A stretch of DNA of 64,000 nt from Acidobacteriota bacterium (GTDB taxonomy: Bacteria; Acidobacteriota; Thermoanaerobaculia; Multivoradales; Multivoraceae): the NCBI GenBank assembly GCA_026707325.1, contig JAPOXA010000206.1, positions 84,221 to 148,220 of the forward strand. Reading direction: 5' to 3'. Both the position numbers and the translations under genes were made by a program. Positions 33,281-42,418 of the stretch are shown here, piece by piece. The notes under the pieces were generated by a model. It ran no database searches. It saw only the letters and a program-made list of their open reading frames with translations, and was not told the DNA's origin. Numbering within the stretch: the stretch's first letter is position 1; each line of letters begins with the position of its first letter.

Positions 33281-34108
33281 ATGCCGTTCGACAGCTCGTC
33301 GCTGCCCATACGACTCTTCACCGCTTCCCACGAGCGTTCGTGGAACCCCGCCGACATCGACTTCTCGCAGGAGCGGTCCGACTGGCTGTCGTTCTCGGAC
33401 GACGAGCGGAACCTGCTGATCCGCCTGATCTCCGGTTTCAGGGTCGGCGAGCGCGGCGTGACCCACGAACTCGCGCCGCTCCAGTTCCGCTTCCGTCAGG
33501 ACGGCCGCCTGGAAGACGAGATGTACGTCACCGCGCAGATGTACGAGGAGGCCCGCCATGTCCAGTTCTTCGAGACCTGGTTGATCGAGGCGCTGCCGGG
33601 CCGGTTCGGGGTCGACATCCCCTACCCCAACCTCCATGGCGACATGTTCTCGACGCGGCTGCCGGCGACGATGCGCGCGCTGTTTGAGGACGACAGCCCC
33701 GAGGCGCTGCTAAGCGCCATCATGCTGTACCACTTCTACGTCGAGGGCGTGGGCGCCGAAGCCAGCTACCCGATCTACTACAAGATCTTCGAGCGCACGG
33801 GCAAGCTGCCCGCGCTCAACCGCGGGATTCGCCTGATCCAGCGCGACGAGGCCCGCCACATCGGTTTCGGCGTGTACATCCTGCAGCGCCTGCTCGCCGA
33901 GCATCCGCACCTGGTCGACCAGTTCGAGGCGCAAGTCGAGGCGATGCGGCCGTTCGCGGAGGACGGCCCGAACCAGACCTTCGCCGGCTTCGAGCGCGGT
34001 CAGGCCCCGTTCGACCTCGACTACGACGAGTACAGGCAGCTCTACCTCGACAAGCTGGAAGAGATGCGGCAGAGCATCTACGACGGCCGGCTCGCGGCTG
34101 CCGTCTAG
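33281..34108 (+). CDS. R2-like ligand-binding oxidase (R2lox)
   Basis: This 275-residue ferritin-like protein carries the whole R2lox site. Ligands are Glu57 (GERGVTHE), Glu90 and His93 (EEARH), Glu155 (YHFYVEG), and Glu190 and His193 (DEARH). Val60 and Tyr150 occupy the places of the Val-Tyr ether crosslink of known R2lox, with the same spacing to the ligands (Glu+3 and Glu-5). Known members hold a Mn/Fe centre and a long-chain ligand and do two-electron oxidations; they are not ribonucleotide reductases. The ATG follows AAGGAGG. It is followed six bases later by the phosphodiesterase gene. Confidence 0.9.
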   Translation: MPFDSSSLPIRLFTASHERSWNPADIDFSQERSDWLSFSDDERNLLIRLISGFRVGERGVTHELAPLQFRFRQDGRLEDEMYVTAQMYEEARHVQFFETWLIEALPGRFGVDIPYPNLHGDMFSTRLPATMRALFEDDSPEALLSAIMLYHFYVEGVGAEASYPIYYKIFERTGKLPALNRGIRLIQRDEARHIGFGVYILQRLLAEHPHLVDQFEAQVEAMRPFAEDGPNQTFAGFERGQAPFDLDYDEYRQLYLDKLEEMRQSIYDGRLAAAV

Positions 34109-34114
34109 GAGCCC

Positions 34115-35524
34115 GTGGTGGGACCGGCATCCGCGGGCGGCAGTCTGCGGCGCGGGCTGCCGGGTCTCCCCGCCGTCGCCGGCGCCGTCCTCTGCTCCCT
34201 CTTGCTGGCCAGCAGTCCGCTGGCGGCACAGGCGGAGCCGCGGGCCGATCACGTCGTCCTCGTCTCGGTCGACGGCCTCCGGCCGGACTTCTACCTCCCC
34301 GGCTCCTCCTGGCCGGCGGCGAACATGCAGCAGATGGCGCGCGACGGCGCACACGCCGAGGGCGTGCGCGGGGTGTTTCCTACGGTCACCTACCCGTCGC
34401 ACACGACGATCGTCACTGGCGCGTTGCCCGCCCGGCACGGGATCTACTACAACCGGGCCTTCGAACCCGAGGGCCAGAGTGGAGAGTGGTACTGGCACGA
34501 ATCGGGAATCCAGGTCCCCACGCTCTGGGACGCCGTGCGCGGGGCTGGAAGACGGACCGCGGCGATTTCCTGGCCAGTGACCGTCGGCGCGCCGGTGGAC
34601 TGGCTGGTGCCGGAGGTCTACTCCCTGGACCCCAACGTCGACCGCCTGCTGCCGATGCGCGAGGGCAGCACGCCCGGCCTGTGGCAGGAACTGGAACGGG
34701 AAGCAACGGGCCGCCTCAACCTGCGCAACTACTCCGCCGCCTACATCACGCGTGACGACACGACCGGCGTGATGGCCGCCTACGTCCTGGAAACCCACCG
34801 GCCGGCCCTGCTGGCGCTGCACCTGATCACGACCGATTCCGCCCAGCACGCGCACGGCCGCGAGTCGGATCGCATCCGGCGCACCGTCGGCGCCGCCGAC
34901 CGGGCCATCGGCGCGGTCCGCGACGCCGCGGAACGCGCCGGCATCCTGGACCGCACCGCCTTCGTCATTGTCGGCGACCACGGCTTCGTCGACCTTCACA
35001 CCCAGGTGATGCCCAACGTCTGGCTCGCCGAAGCCGGCCTCCACGGCACCGAGCCCGACCGCGGTGAGTGGCGCGCCACCTTCCACCCCAGCGGCGGCTC
35101 TACCTTCCTTCACCTGCGAGACGCGGCGGACGAAGAGGCGCTGAAGGCAGTCCGCGCCATCCTCGCCGACCTGCCTCAACCCATCGGCCGGCTGTTCCGC
35201 ATCGTCGAACGCGACGAACTCGACGAGATCGGCGCCAGCCCGAGCGTCCCCTTCGCCCTGGCCGGCACGCTCGGCACCACCTTCGGCTCCGATGCCTCCG
35301 GCGACGCCGTGCGCCCCACCGACGGCGGCACCCACGGCCACTTCCCCACCGATTTCCCGGAGATCCTCACCGGCTTCGTCGGCTGGGGCGCCGGCTTCGA
35401 AACCGGCCGCACCGTCCACCGCATGGGGCTGACCGACATCGCCGACCTCATCGCGATGCTGCTCGATGTGGACTTCGAGAGTCCGGACGGGGCACCGCCA
35501 CTGGGTGTGCTGACGCCCCGCTAG
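34115..35524 (+). CDS. Secreted nucleotide pyrophosphatase/phosphodiesterase
   Basis: This 469-residue protein has a signal peptide (residues 12-40) and an alkaline-phosphatase superfamily domain of the NPP type (PF01663). The first metal site is VVLVSVDGLRPDF, the nucleophile region is PTVTYPSHTTIVTG, then ARHGIYYN, and later DSAQHAHG, VGDHGF and GTHGHFP supply metal ligands. It should cleave phosphodiester or pyrophosphate bonds of nucleotides or lipids outside the cytoplasm. The start is GTG at 34115; a second GTG follows at once and either could be used. It is probably cotranscribed with R2lox. Confidence 0.85.
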   Translation: MVGPASAGGSLRRGLPGLPAVAGAVLCSLLLASSPLAAQAEPRADHVVLVSVDGLRPDFYLPGSSWPAANMQQMARDGAHAEGVRGVFPTVTYPSHTTIVTGALPARHGIYYNRAFEPEGQSGEWYWHESGIQVPTLWDAVRGAGRRTAAISWPVTVGAPVDWLVPEVYSLDPNVDRLLPMREGSTPGLWQELEREATGRLNLRNYSAAYITRDDTTGVMAAYVLETHRPALLALHLITTDSAQHAHGRESDRIRRTVGAADRAIGAVRDAAERAGILDRTAFVIVGDHGFVDLHTQVMPNVWLAEAGLHGTEPDRGEWRATFHPSGGSTFLHLRDAADEEALKAVRAILADLPQPIGRLFRIVERDELDEIGASPSVPFALAGTLGTTFGSDASGDAVRPTDGGTHGHFPTDFPEILTGFVGWGAGFETGRTVHRMGLTDIADLIAMLLDVDFESPDGAPPLGVLTPR

Positions 35525-35579
35525 CGCCAGCAGCCACTTCTCCTGAACTCCACCTTCCGGCCAGCAATCGCACTGCCTC

Positions 35580-38064
35580 ATGAAAGCCGACCCTGTTCGC
35601 TTCCTTGACCTGCTGAACCAAAAGATCCAGTACGTTGTACCGCGCTGGCAGCGCCGCTACCGGTGGAGCGAGTCCGAGATCACCCGGCTCGTTGAAGACC
35701 TCCTGGCCGTCGGCCAAGCCGAGGAAGCCGACCACTACGGCGGTTCTCTCCTCACTTTCCCGGAGCCTGGGCAACCAGGCGGTGTCTTGCCGACTGCCAG
35801 GGTCGTCGATGGCCAACAGCGCCTGACCACCGTGAGTATTCTGCTCTCGTGCATCGCCGAGAGCTTCGAGAAGAGCGACGGAAAACACAACGGTTGGACC
35901 GCAGAGAACATTCGCGAAGAGCTACTGACCAATCCTCGACGCAGCCCCGAGAGGCTCCGAAAACTGCGCCTGCAACAAGGAGACGAAGAGGAGTACCGCG
36001 CCGGCCTGGAGGGTGAGCCTCGCGGCAGCGGCGCTGTCACTCAGGCCTGGAAGATAGTACGTCGCCTGGTCGATCGAAACGACCCCGCGAGACTCTTCCA
36101 GGGCCTTGAACGTTTCCACATAGTGAGCATCGGCCTTCATCCCCACGACGATCCGCAGCAGATCTTCGAGAGCATCAACGCCACCGGACTGCCCCTCGCT
36201 GAAGGCGAGAAGGTCAAGAACTGGCTGCTCATGGGTCAGCCTGATGACGTACAGCGGGACCTCCACGACAACCACTGGCTGTCGATCGAAAGACACCTCG
36301 GTGCCAGGCACACAACCGAACCGATCGACCTGTTCCTGCGCGATGTCCTTCGCTGGCGCACCGGAGAGCTACGGGGCAAGGACCAAGCCTATGAGGGTCT
36401 CCGGCGTTGGGCGCTCCGAGAGCATGGGGCCAGCCTCAGTGCCCGAGCATCGATCTGTCGTGAGCTTGCGCGCCTTGCTCGGCTATACGGGATTCTGACC
36501 GGCTCTGCGGGACCTCATGGCAGCAAACGTGTGGAGTTGGAACTCCGTCACCTGCGGGCTCTGGGTATCCACGTTCACCGACCCTTGAGCCTCCGGTTTC
36601 TGGACGACGCTTCAAAGGGTGATTCCGCACCAACGCACCCGGAACTCGCAAAGGCCTTGGGGACCATCGGAACGTGGCTCACGCGTATGTGGCTGGCCGA
36701 ACGTCCCATGGCCGGAATCAACAAGGCAGCGGCCGAACTCTCGAACCTGAAGGGGCCGGGACCGGGCGCAGACTACGCTGATTACTGGAGGAGCCAGATT
36801 CAGCGGCGCCAGAACACGCGCGTCGGTGTACCGAACGACGAAGACGTCACACGCGGAGTGCGGTCCCGCAAGGCCCACGGGGGAAGCGCAACGCAGTCCT
36901 CAACCGCGGTTCTCTGCGCGCTGATGGAGGCCGAGCATGGAGAGGAATCTCCTGCTCGGAAGCACTTGACGATCGAGCATGTAATGCCACAGAAGCTCAC
37001 CAGCGCCTGGGTAGAGGCCTTGGGGGGGCGAAGCCATCGAGACACACGAACGCTGGGTTCACCGCCTCGCGAATCTGACCCTGAGCGGAGATGTCACGAA
37101 CGCCAAACTGGGCAGGGGTACGTTCGACGAGAAGCGTTCAATCTACAAGAGTAGCCCGATCGGATTGACCCGCGAGATCGCGGAACAGGACCACTGGGAT
37201 GGCGACGCTCTCGAACGGCGTGCCGACGCACTCGCTGAACGCGTGTTGAGGCTCTGGCCATGGCAGGTCCGAATCGGTCACGTACCGACGAGATCAGACG
37301 CCTCAGGACCGCTTGAGTGGCGGATCGAGGGAGGCCCCTGGCTCGCGGAAGAGAGTGCTAGCCAGATGGTCCTCAACGTGGCCGGAGCCCTTCTGCGTCG
37401 GGATCCCAGTAACGCGGAGAAACTCTCGGGCGGCACGCTCAGCAAGAATCTGCAGTCGGCGCGGCACTACCCGCCCGGATCGAAGGCAGGCAGCCTGACG
37501 ATGCGGGGAGTCCCCGGCCATGACACTTGGGTTCTCTACCCCTACGATCGGGACTATGCGGCGAGCGCGAGACGTTGCCGGGAAATGGGCAGCGTCTGCG
37601 GCGTCACGGTCGAGGTCAGGGGCTATCAAGAGATCCACCGAAGAACTGAGTTCTTCCGATTCCTGAAAGAGCGTACCGGTGGCCTCCCTGGACAAACGGA
37701 CGCCTGGCGCGGGGAGCACCAATGGACCGGGCCCTTGAACTCTCACGGCGACCGGGTTGGCCTCCGAGTCGGCGACAAGGAGCTGTTTCTGTACATTCGG
37801 AAGCCTTGGGGTCAGGAAGCATCGGCTGCACTCGCTGCACGGTTGCTGAGCTACTCGGGGAGTATCCGCTCAGGAATGGGAGATCAATGGATCGAGGGCG
37901 AGCCGGACGCCGAGAGTCTTGAGGGCAGGACGGTATCGGTGAAGAGACCGTGGGCGTACGAGGACGACGAGGACTGGCCGCCGGCGGCGGACTGGATCAA
38001 GGACCAGTACGAGCGCCTTCGGACGATCCTGACGGCCCTGAAACAGGGCGGCGAGCCAGAGTAG
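35580..38064 (+). pseudogene. GmrSD-like DUF262/DUF1524 restriction gene, frameshifted
   Basis: The first frame (35580-37154) has the DUF262 domain with RWQRRYRW at 23-29, VDGQQRLTT near 76-84 and IFESINATGLPL, then the start of a DUF1524 nuclease, LTIEHVMPQ, near 463. At a run of seven G (37022-37028) the expected continuation jumps one frame and reads ERWVHRLANLTLSGDV, then TFDEKRSIY, which is the rest of DUF1524. It then runs on in one frame through a 300-residue C-terminal domain to 38064. With six G the whole would be one protein of about 827 residues. Such proteins are modification-dependent type IV restriction enzymes. The region looks less GC-rich than its neighbours, which suggests transfer. 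Confidence 0.82.
37022..37028 (+). repeat. Run of seven G at the frameshift
   Basis: Seven consecutive G follow a T in the DUF1524 part of the restriction gene. Removing one G restores the frame (LGGEAIETHERW). Such a run can be a sequencing error, a fixed mutation or a slippery on/off switch. Confidence 0.8.
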
Positions 38065-38098
38065 AGGCCCCGCTGTTCCAGCTCGACTGGGTGGCTCC

Positions 38099-38119
38099 AG
38101 CGGCCCCACACTGGCCGCT
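38099..38119. terminator. Hairpin between convergent restriction and HepT genes
   Basis: AGCGGCC at 38099-38105 and GGCCGCT at 38113-38119 pair perfectly around a 7-base loop, 35 bases after the restriction gene stop and 73 bases before the opposing HepT stop. No U-tract is seen. The rest of this 127-base gap shows nothing clear. Confidence 0.45.
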
Positions 38120-38191
38120 TCATCCGCCTCCCGGCGTTGCAGCCCGGTGCCACAATCGTGTCCCCTCCGGATTCACCGCCAAGCTGTCAAG

Positions 38192-38548
38192 TCAATCGCT
38201 CGACAACGCTTCCGAGTCCGACGACACGATCGGCGCCAACTCGGCGAGAAGCCTCGGGACATCGTTCCGCACAGTACGCCACACGAGCTTCACGTCGATG
38301 TCGTCGTAGACGTGGACCATCCGGTTGCGCATCCCTCTGATCTCACGCCACGGGACACCCGGCCGTGCGTCCCGGAAGGAAGCGGACAAGCGACCGGCCG
38401 CCTCTCCTATCACCAGGAGGCGACGGATCACCGAGTCCTGCAACTGCTCGTTCTCTATGAACTCGTTGCGCGAAACGCCGGCGATGTAGTCACCGATCGA
38501 CCTGGCTGACTCCACGATGTCCGCGACGGCCGCGAGATCACGATTCAT
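38192..38548 (-). CDS. hepT: HepT-like toxin (DUF86 ribonuclease)
   Basis: This 118-residue all-helical HEPN protein has the active motif R-x4-H-x-Y: Arg74, His79 and Tyr81 in RNRMVHVYDD. HepT toxins are RNases that the MntA partner silences by adding AMP to the tyrosine. It overlaps the 3' end of the MntA-like gene by 11 bases on the same strand, the standard order. It is the first of two such pairs in the window. Confidence 0.88.
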   Translation of the reverse strand: MNRDLAAVADIVESARSIGDYIAGVSRNEFIENEQLQDSVIRRLLVIGEAAGRLSASFRDARPGVPWREIRGMRNRMVHVYDDIDVKLVWRTVRNDVPRLLAELAPIVSSDSEALSSD

Positions 38549-38900
38549 ACATCGTCTTCACCGAGCCGAGGATCGCCTCCCGTCGAAAGCGATTCTTGCT
38601 TCGCTCCACGGCCCACCAGCTCAGGAGGTCGACCTCGCGCCCCAGAATCGACTCCAGTTCGCGCTCCATCCGCTCCAAGTCGAACAGCGAGTGTTGAGCC
38701 GCCTCGCTGAATCGGGCCAGTACGTCTACGTCGCTGGCGGCGCCGAAGTCAGAACGAAGGGCGGAACCGAACACGCCAAGCCGGGTGATCTGCCAGCGGC
38801 CGCAGAACGAAGCGATGTCCTCAGCAGGCCATTCGACGTCGCCGTTCAGAGAGGTCTTCGCGCTTCCCGCTGTCGTTGCCGATTGTGATGCCGCCGGCAT
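38538..38900 (-). CDS. mntA: MntA-like antitoxin nucleotidyltransferase
   Basis: This 120-residue protein is a minimal nucleotidyltransferase. The signature GVFGSALRSDFGAASDVDV gives Gly45-Ser46 and Asp57/Asp59, with a third acidic residue in REVDLLS. MntA proteins adenylylate the HepT toxin. The start chosen is ATG at 38900, which has GGAG at good spacing; a TTG at 38960 in the same frame would add 20 residues without a clear ribosome site. It overlaps the HepT gene. Confidence 0.87.
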   Translation of the reverse strand: MPAASQSATTAGSAKTSLNGDVEWPAEDIASFCGRWQITRLGVFGSALRSDFGAASDVDVLARFSEAAQHSLFDLERMERELESILGREVDLLSWWAVERSKNRFRREAILGSVKTMYES

Positions 38901-38998
38901 GACGCTCTCCGGTTTCTCCTTCAGGACAGTCGCGATCCTCGCCACGTGACGCCCTGGCAAGGCACCGTCATCCTAGCAACGCTGGCCGTATCGCCCGG

Positions 38999-41203
38999 TC
39001 AGCTCGTCAGCCCGCGGTACACCTTCGGCAACTGGCTCGGCAGGGCGGCGATCTCGTCGATCACGAGGTAGCGGCGTTCGGGGCACATCTCGCGCAGGTA
39101 GTCGTGGCCGGCGGGGTCGACGGTGATGCAGAAGGTGGAGATGCCCTGGCGTTCCGTCTCGCGGAGCGCGACCATCGTGTCGCGGATGCCGTAGACGCGG
39201 GAGGCGCGGTCGCTGCCGTAGTCGAAGTCCTGGGGGTAGCCGTCGGAGAGGATGAGCAGAACCTTGACTTTCGCCTCGCGCGCGGCGAGCTTGGCGGCGG
39301 CGTGGCGGATCGCGGGTCCCATCCTAGTGCTGCGCTTCGGCTCCATCGTGGCGATCCGATCCTCGGCGCCCCGATCGAAGTCGTCGTCGAACTCCTTCGC
39401 GACGAAGAACTCGACCTCCTTGCGGCCGAAACCGGAGAAGCCGTAGATCGCGTAGTCGTCGCCCAGGGTCTCGAGCGCGTCGGCCATCAGGACCAGGGAG
39501 TCCTTCTCGATGTCGATCACTCGGCGACCCGGCGGCAGGGGCTGAGGATTGTCGGGCCAGTCGAAGTCGTCGAAGACGCCGACGAACTCGGGTTCCGGCG
39601 TCTTGCCCGCGGGCGCCTCCGGCTCCTCCACGGGCGCCTCCGCGTCGGTCGAGGCGCTCATGTCGAGCAGGAAGGCGGCCGCCACGTCCCGGTGCTGCCG
39701 GCGGCGGCTCATGTAGACGGCGCCGTCCGGCGGCCGGCCGGCGCGGCGATCGACGTGGCTCTCCACGACCCGGTCGAGGTCGAGCTCCTCGCCTTCGATC
39801 AGCCGCCGCATGCGCCGGAACTCCTCCGGCTTGAGCAACTCGAACTGCTTCCTGACCCGCCGCAGCAGGTCGGCGTGGAGACGCCTCGTCTCGTCGACGA
39901 AACGCTCTGCCGAAGCCGTGGCGCCGTTCGGGGGCGGACCGGGCGGCTCGATCGATTTCTCCCGCAGGTGGCACCAGCGCCGGCGATAGCCGGCCAGCTC
40001 GTGGTCCCACTCGTCGTAGTAGTAGACCTGCTCCCGGTCGAGCCCGGCCTCCGCCAGTTCGCGCTCCAGCCGCTTCGAGAGTTCCTCGAGGCGGGTCGCC
40101 AGTTCCTCGGGATCGACTTCGATCGGCGTCCCCTCCTCGTCGCCCCCTTCGGCCTCGATCGCCCCCGTGATGTCGAGGTCGGTCAGCGGCAGGCCAGCGG
40201 TGCCCGCGAGATCGCCGTCCTGCAGGCTGAGTACGCCCAACTCGTCGACCTGCAACTGCTCCATCAGGCCGGCGGCGATCGGGCCCGGTTCCACGTCGTC
40301 CCGCACTTCAACTTCGGAAGCGAGTTCCTGCCACTCACGGCGCAGCTCGACTCGCTCCGGTGCCGGGTCGCCGTGGTGCGCGGGCGCCGGTACGTCGAGG
40401 GATTGGGCTTCGGCCTCAGGGTTCAGGGAGGCGCCGCGATCCTGCCGTCGGCCATCATCAGTGGCCGGGCCGGAGCCGCCCGGACCGAGAGCCGAGCGCA
40501 GGGCGGCGAACCTGGGATAGAGCGCTCGTACTGCACGCAGGGTGTGATCGACGGTGGCGCCGGGGTTCAACAACGTCGCCGCCTCTTCGAATCGAACCGA
40601 CACCCGGCTCGCCGAATCCGCATCCTCCGCGTCCGCTGCCAACCGCCACCGTTGCTCGACCAGCAGCGCTTGCGCCAGGTCGAACAGGGCCGCTTCCCGC
40701 CGCCGCCGGCGCGCCGGCGGCCTCGATGCCGGGCTCAGCGACGAATCGAGCGCGTCGTCGATCAGCCGCAGCAGATCGCGGCCCACGCCCCGAAAGACGC
40801 GCGCGAGAGCGGCATCGATGCGCGCACCCTCGAGCCGCGCGAACAGCGCCCGAGCAAGGCCCGGCTCATCGAACCCGGAGAAGAAATCGGCGAACCGGAT
40901 CGGACCCCGCCGATAGGTGCCGAAGAGCACACCACCCAACTGGTGCAGCACGGCCATCCGGTACACCATGAAGTTGCCGTAGCTGTCCGGCAGCCGGTCG
41001 ATCCGCTCCGGCAGGTAGAAGGCAGCGCCGTCGGTCGTCGGCCGGCCCGCGGCCGCCGCGCCTTCCAGGTCGAGATGGCCGGCGCGCGATCTGTCGCCGG
41101 TTTGAAGGTCGGCCAGCGGCCGGACGTCGGCCGGGCGCGCCAGCATCGCCTCGACGTAGATCTCGAGGACGCGGGCGATGTCGTCGAGGGCAACCGCGGT
41201 CAA
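38999..41203 (-). CDS. VWA-domain protein, CbbO/NorD-like
   Basis: This 734-residue protein has a long helical N-terminal part, an acidic middle with [15 protein letters not shown] and [20 protein letters not shown], and a C-terminal von Willebrand A domain with MIDAS DMSAST near residue 510, then [13 protein letters not shown] and [14 protein letters not shown]. This is the CbbO/NorD layout; these proteins work with a MoxR-family AAA+ ATPase to activate metal enzymes (Rubisco, nitric oxide reductase). Neither enzyme is in the window, so the client is unknown. The start is TTG at 41203, overlapping the ATPase stop. Confidence 0.87.
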   Translation of the reverse strand: MTAVALDDIARVLEIYVEAMLARPADVRPLADLQTGDRSRAGHLDLEGAAAAGRPTTDGAAFYLPERIDRLPDSYGNFMVYRMAVLHQLGGVLFGTYRRGPIRFADFFSGFDEPGLARALFARLEGARIDAALARVFRGVGRDLLRLIDDALDSSLSPASRPPARRRRREAALFDLAQALLVEQRWRLAADAEDADSASRVSVRFEEAATLLNPGATVDHTLRAVRALYPRFAALRSALGPGGSGPATDDGRRQDRGASLNPEAEAQSLDVPAPAHHGDPAPERVELRREWQELASEVEVRDDVEPGPIAAGLMEQLQVDELGVLSLQDGDLAGTAGLPLTDLDITGAIEAEGGDEEGTPIEVDPEELATRLEELSKRLERELAEAGLDREQVYYYDEWDHELAGYRRRWCHLREKSIEPPGPPPNGATASAERFVDETRRLHADLLRRVRKQFELLKPEEFRRMRRLIEGEELDLDRVVESHVDRRAGRPPDGAVYMSRRRQHRDVAAAFLLDMSASTDAEAPVEEPEAPAGKTPEPEFVGVFDDFDWPDNPQPLPPGRRVIDIEKDSLVLMADALETLGDDYAIYGFSGFGRKEVEFFVAKEFDDDFDRGAEDRIATMEPKRSTRMGPAIRHAAAKLAAREAKVKVLLILSDGYPQDFDYGSDRASRVYGIRDTMVALRETERQGISTFCITVDPAGHDYLREMCPERRYLVIDEIAALPSQLPKVYRGLTS

Positions 41204-42051
41204 GGCAACAGCGTCGACGCGACCTCGGTCACCGCGCGCTGGACCTCGTCGTCGTCGGTGATCGCCCGGCAGATCGCGGCGACGCAGGCCTCGCGCACGC
41301 CGATGCCGCCGGCGATCAACTGTGCCGTGTAGATGAGCAGGCGGGTGCTGACCCCTTCGTCGAAACCGCGGTGGTGGAGGTTGCGGATGCGCTTGCCGAG
41401 TTCAGCCAGGTCGCGGGCCAGCGTCACGTCGATGCCCGCCTCGTGGGCGATGATCTCGGCTTCGATCTCCGGCGGCGGATAGTCGAACTCGAGCGCCACG
41501 AAGCGCTGGCGTGTGCTCGGCTTCAGGTCCTTGGCGACGCTCTGGTAGCCCGGGTTGTACGAGAGAACGAGGAGGAAGTCCGGGTGCGCGGGCAGAATCT
41601 CGCCACGCTTCTCGATCGGCAGGATGCGGCGGTGGTCGGTCAGCGCGTGGATCAGGACCGTCGTGTCCTTGCGCGCCTCGACGATCTCGTCCAGATAGCA
41701 GATCGACCCGTCGCGCACCGCGCGGGTCAGCGGGCCGTCCATCCACACCGTGTCGTCGCCTTCGAGCAGGTAGCGGCCGACCAGGTCGGTCGCGGTCAGG
41801 TCCTCGTGGCACGCCACAGTGACGAGAGGCGTCTCGATCCCCGTACGGGTCCCCGCATCGCCTCCGCGATACAGCCGATGCGTCATGTGCTCGAGGAACC
41901 GCGTCTTGCCGCAACCCGTGGGCCCCTTCAGCAGAACCGGCATGCGCGCCCGGTAGGCGGCCAGGAACAGCTCGACCTCGTTGCCGACGGGCAGGTAGTA
42001 GGGCACCTCCGGAGCAGGCCGCGGCTTCGCCGCTTGCAAGGGCTGAGTCAT
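41200..42051 (-). CDS. MoxR/CbbQ/NorQ-family AAA+ ATPase
   Basis: This 283-residue AAA+ protein has Walker [11 protein letters not shown] near residue 45, Walker [11 protein letters not shown], sensor 1 [10 protein letters not shown] and the CbbQ/NirQ_C domain at the end ([21 protein letters not shown]). It is the motor partner of the VWA protein that follows with a 4-base overlap. The ATG at 42051 is preferred over an open 13-codon extension because [10 protein letters not shown] is the usual family start. It lies 19 bases after the pterin dehydratase gene on the same strand. Confidence 0.9.
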   Translation of the reverse strand: MTQPLQAAKPRPAPEVPYYLPVGNEVELFLAAYRARMPVLLKGPTGCGKTRFLEHMTHRLYRGGDAGTRTGIETPLVTVACHEDLTATDLVGRYLLEGDDTVWMDGPLTRAVRDGSICYLDEIVEARKDTTVLIHALTDHRRILPIEKRGEILPAHPDFLLVLSYNPGYQSVAKDLKPSTRQRFVALEFDYPPPEIEAEIIAHEAGIDVTLARDLAELGKRIRNLHHRGFDEGVSTRLLIYTAQLIAGGIGVREACVAAICRAITDDDEVQRAVTEVASTLLP

Positions 42052-42070
42052 GGGCTGCCGCGCTAGCGAA

Positions 42071-42352
42071 TCAGCAATGGTCGATCGCACGGGCGAGCGC
42101 GAAGTCCTTCTCGGTCACGCCGCCAGCGGAATGGGTGCTGAGGGCCAGGCGAACCCGGTTGTAACGGATGTCGATATCCGGGTGATGGTCCGCGGCTTCC
42201 GCCAGCTCGGCCACGAAGTCGACGAAACGCACCGCCGCCGGAAAGGTCGGGAACTGGTACTCCCGCGCGATGGAAGGCGCTTCCACGTCTGCCTCCCAGC
42301 CAGTCAGTTCTCCACACGCCGCCAGGATCTCATCCGCTGTCATCGCTGCCAT
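42071..42352 (-). CDS. phhB: Pterin-4a-carbinolamine dehydratase
   Basis: This 93-residue protein matches the PCD/DCoH family over its full length. The catalytic histidines are visible in [10 protein letters not shown] and [13 protein letters not shown]. It dehydrates 4a-hydroxytetrahydrobiopterin to recycle pterin cofactor for aromatic amino acid hydroxylases, none of which is in the window. The ATG at 42352 has GGAGGTAG upstream. It is the first gene of the run with the AAA+ and VWA genes, and divergent from the flavin oxidoreductase gene across 66 bases. Confidence 0.92.
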   Translation of the reverse strand: MAAMTADEILAACGELTGWEADVEAPSIAREYQFPTFPAAVRFVDFVAELAEAADHHPDIDIRYNRVRLALSTHSAGGVTEKDFALARAIDHC

Positions 42353-42418
42353 TGCCTGCTACCTCCGCCGCGCGACCCTAGCAGCCCGCCGCACCCGCAG
42401 TGGTACTGTCGGCGGCCT

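Noticed and set aside
33281..34108. Ribonucleotide reductase small subunit
   Set aside because: The spacing of Val60, Tyr150 and the six ligands is that of R2lox, and no large subunit gene is near.
37165..38064. A separate gene starting at TTG 37165
   Set aside because: Codons before it, back to the G7 run, continue the DUF1524 motif in the same frame, so it is the second part of the broken restriction gene.
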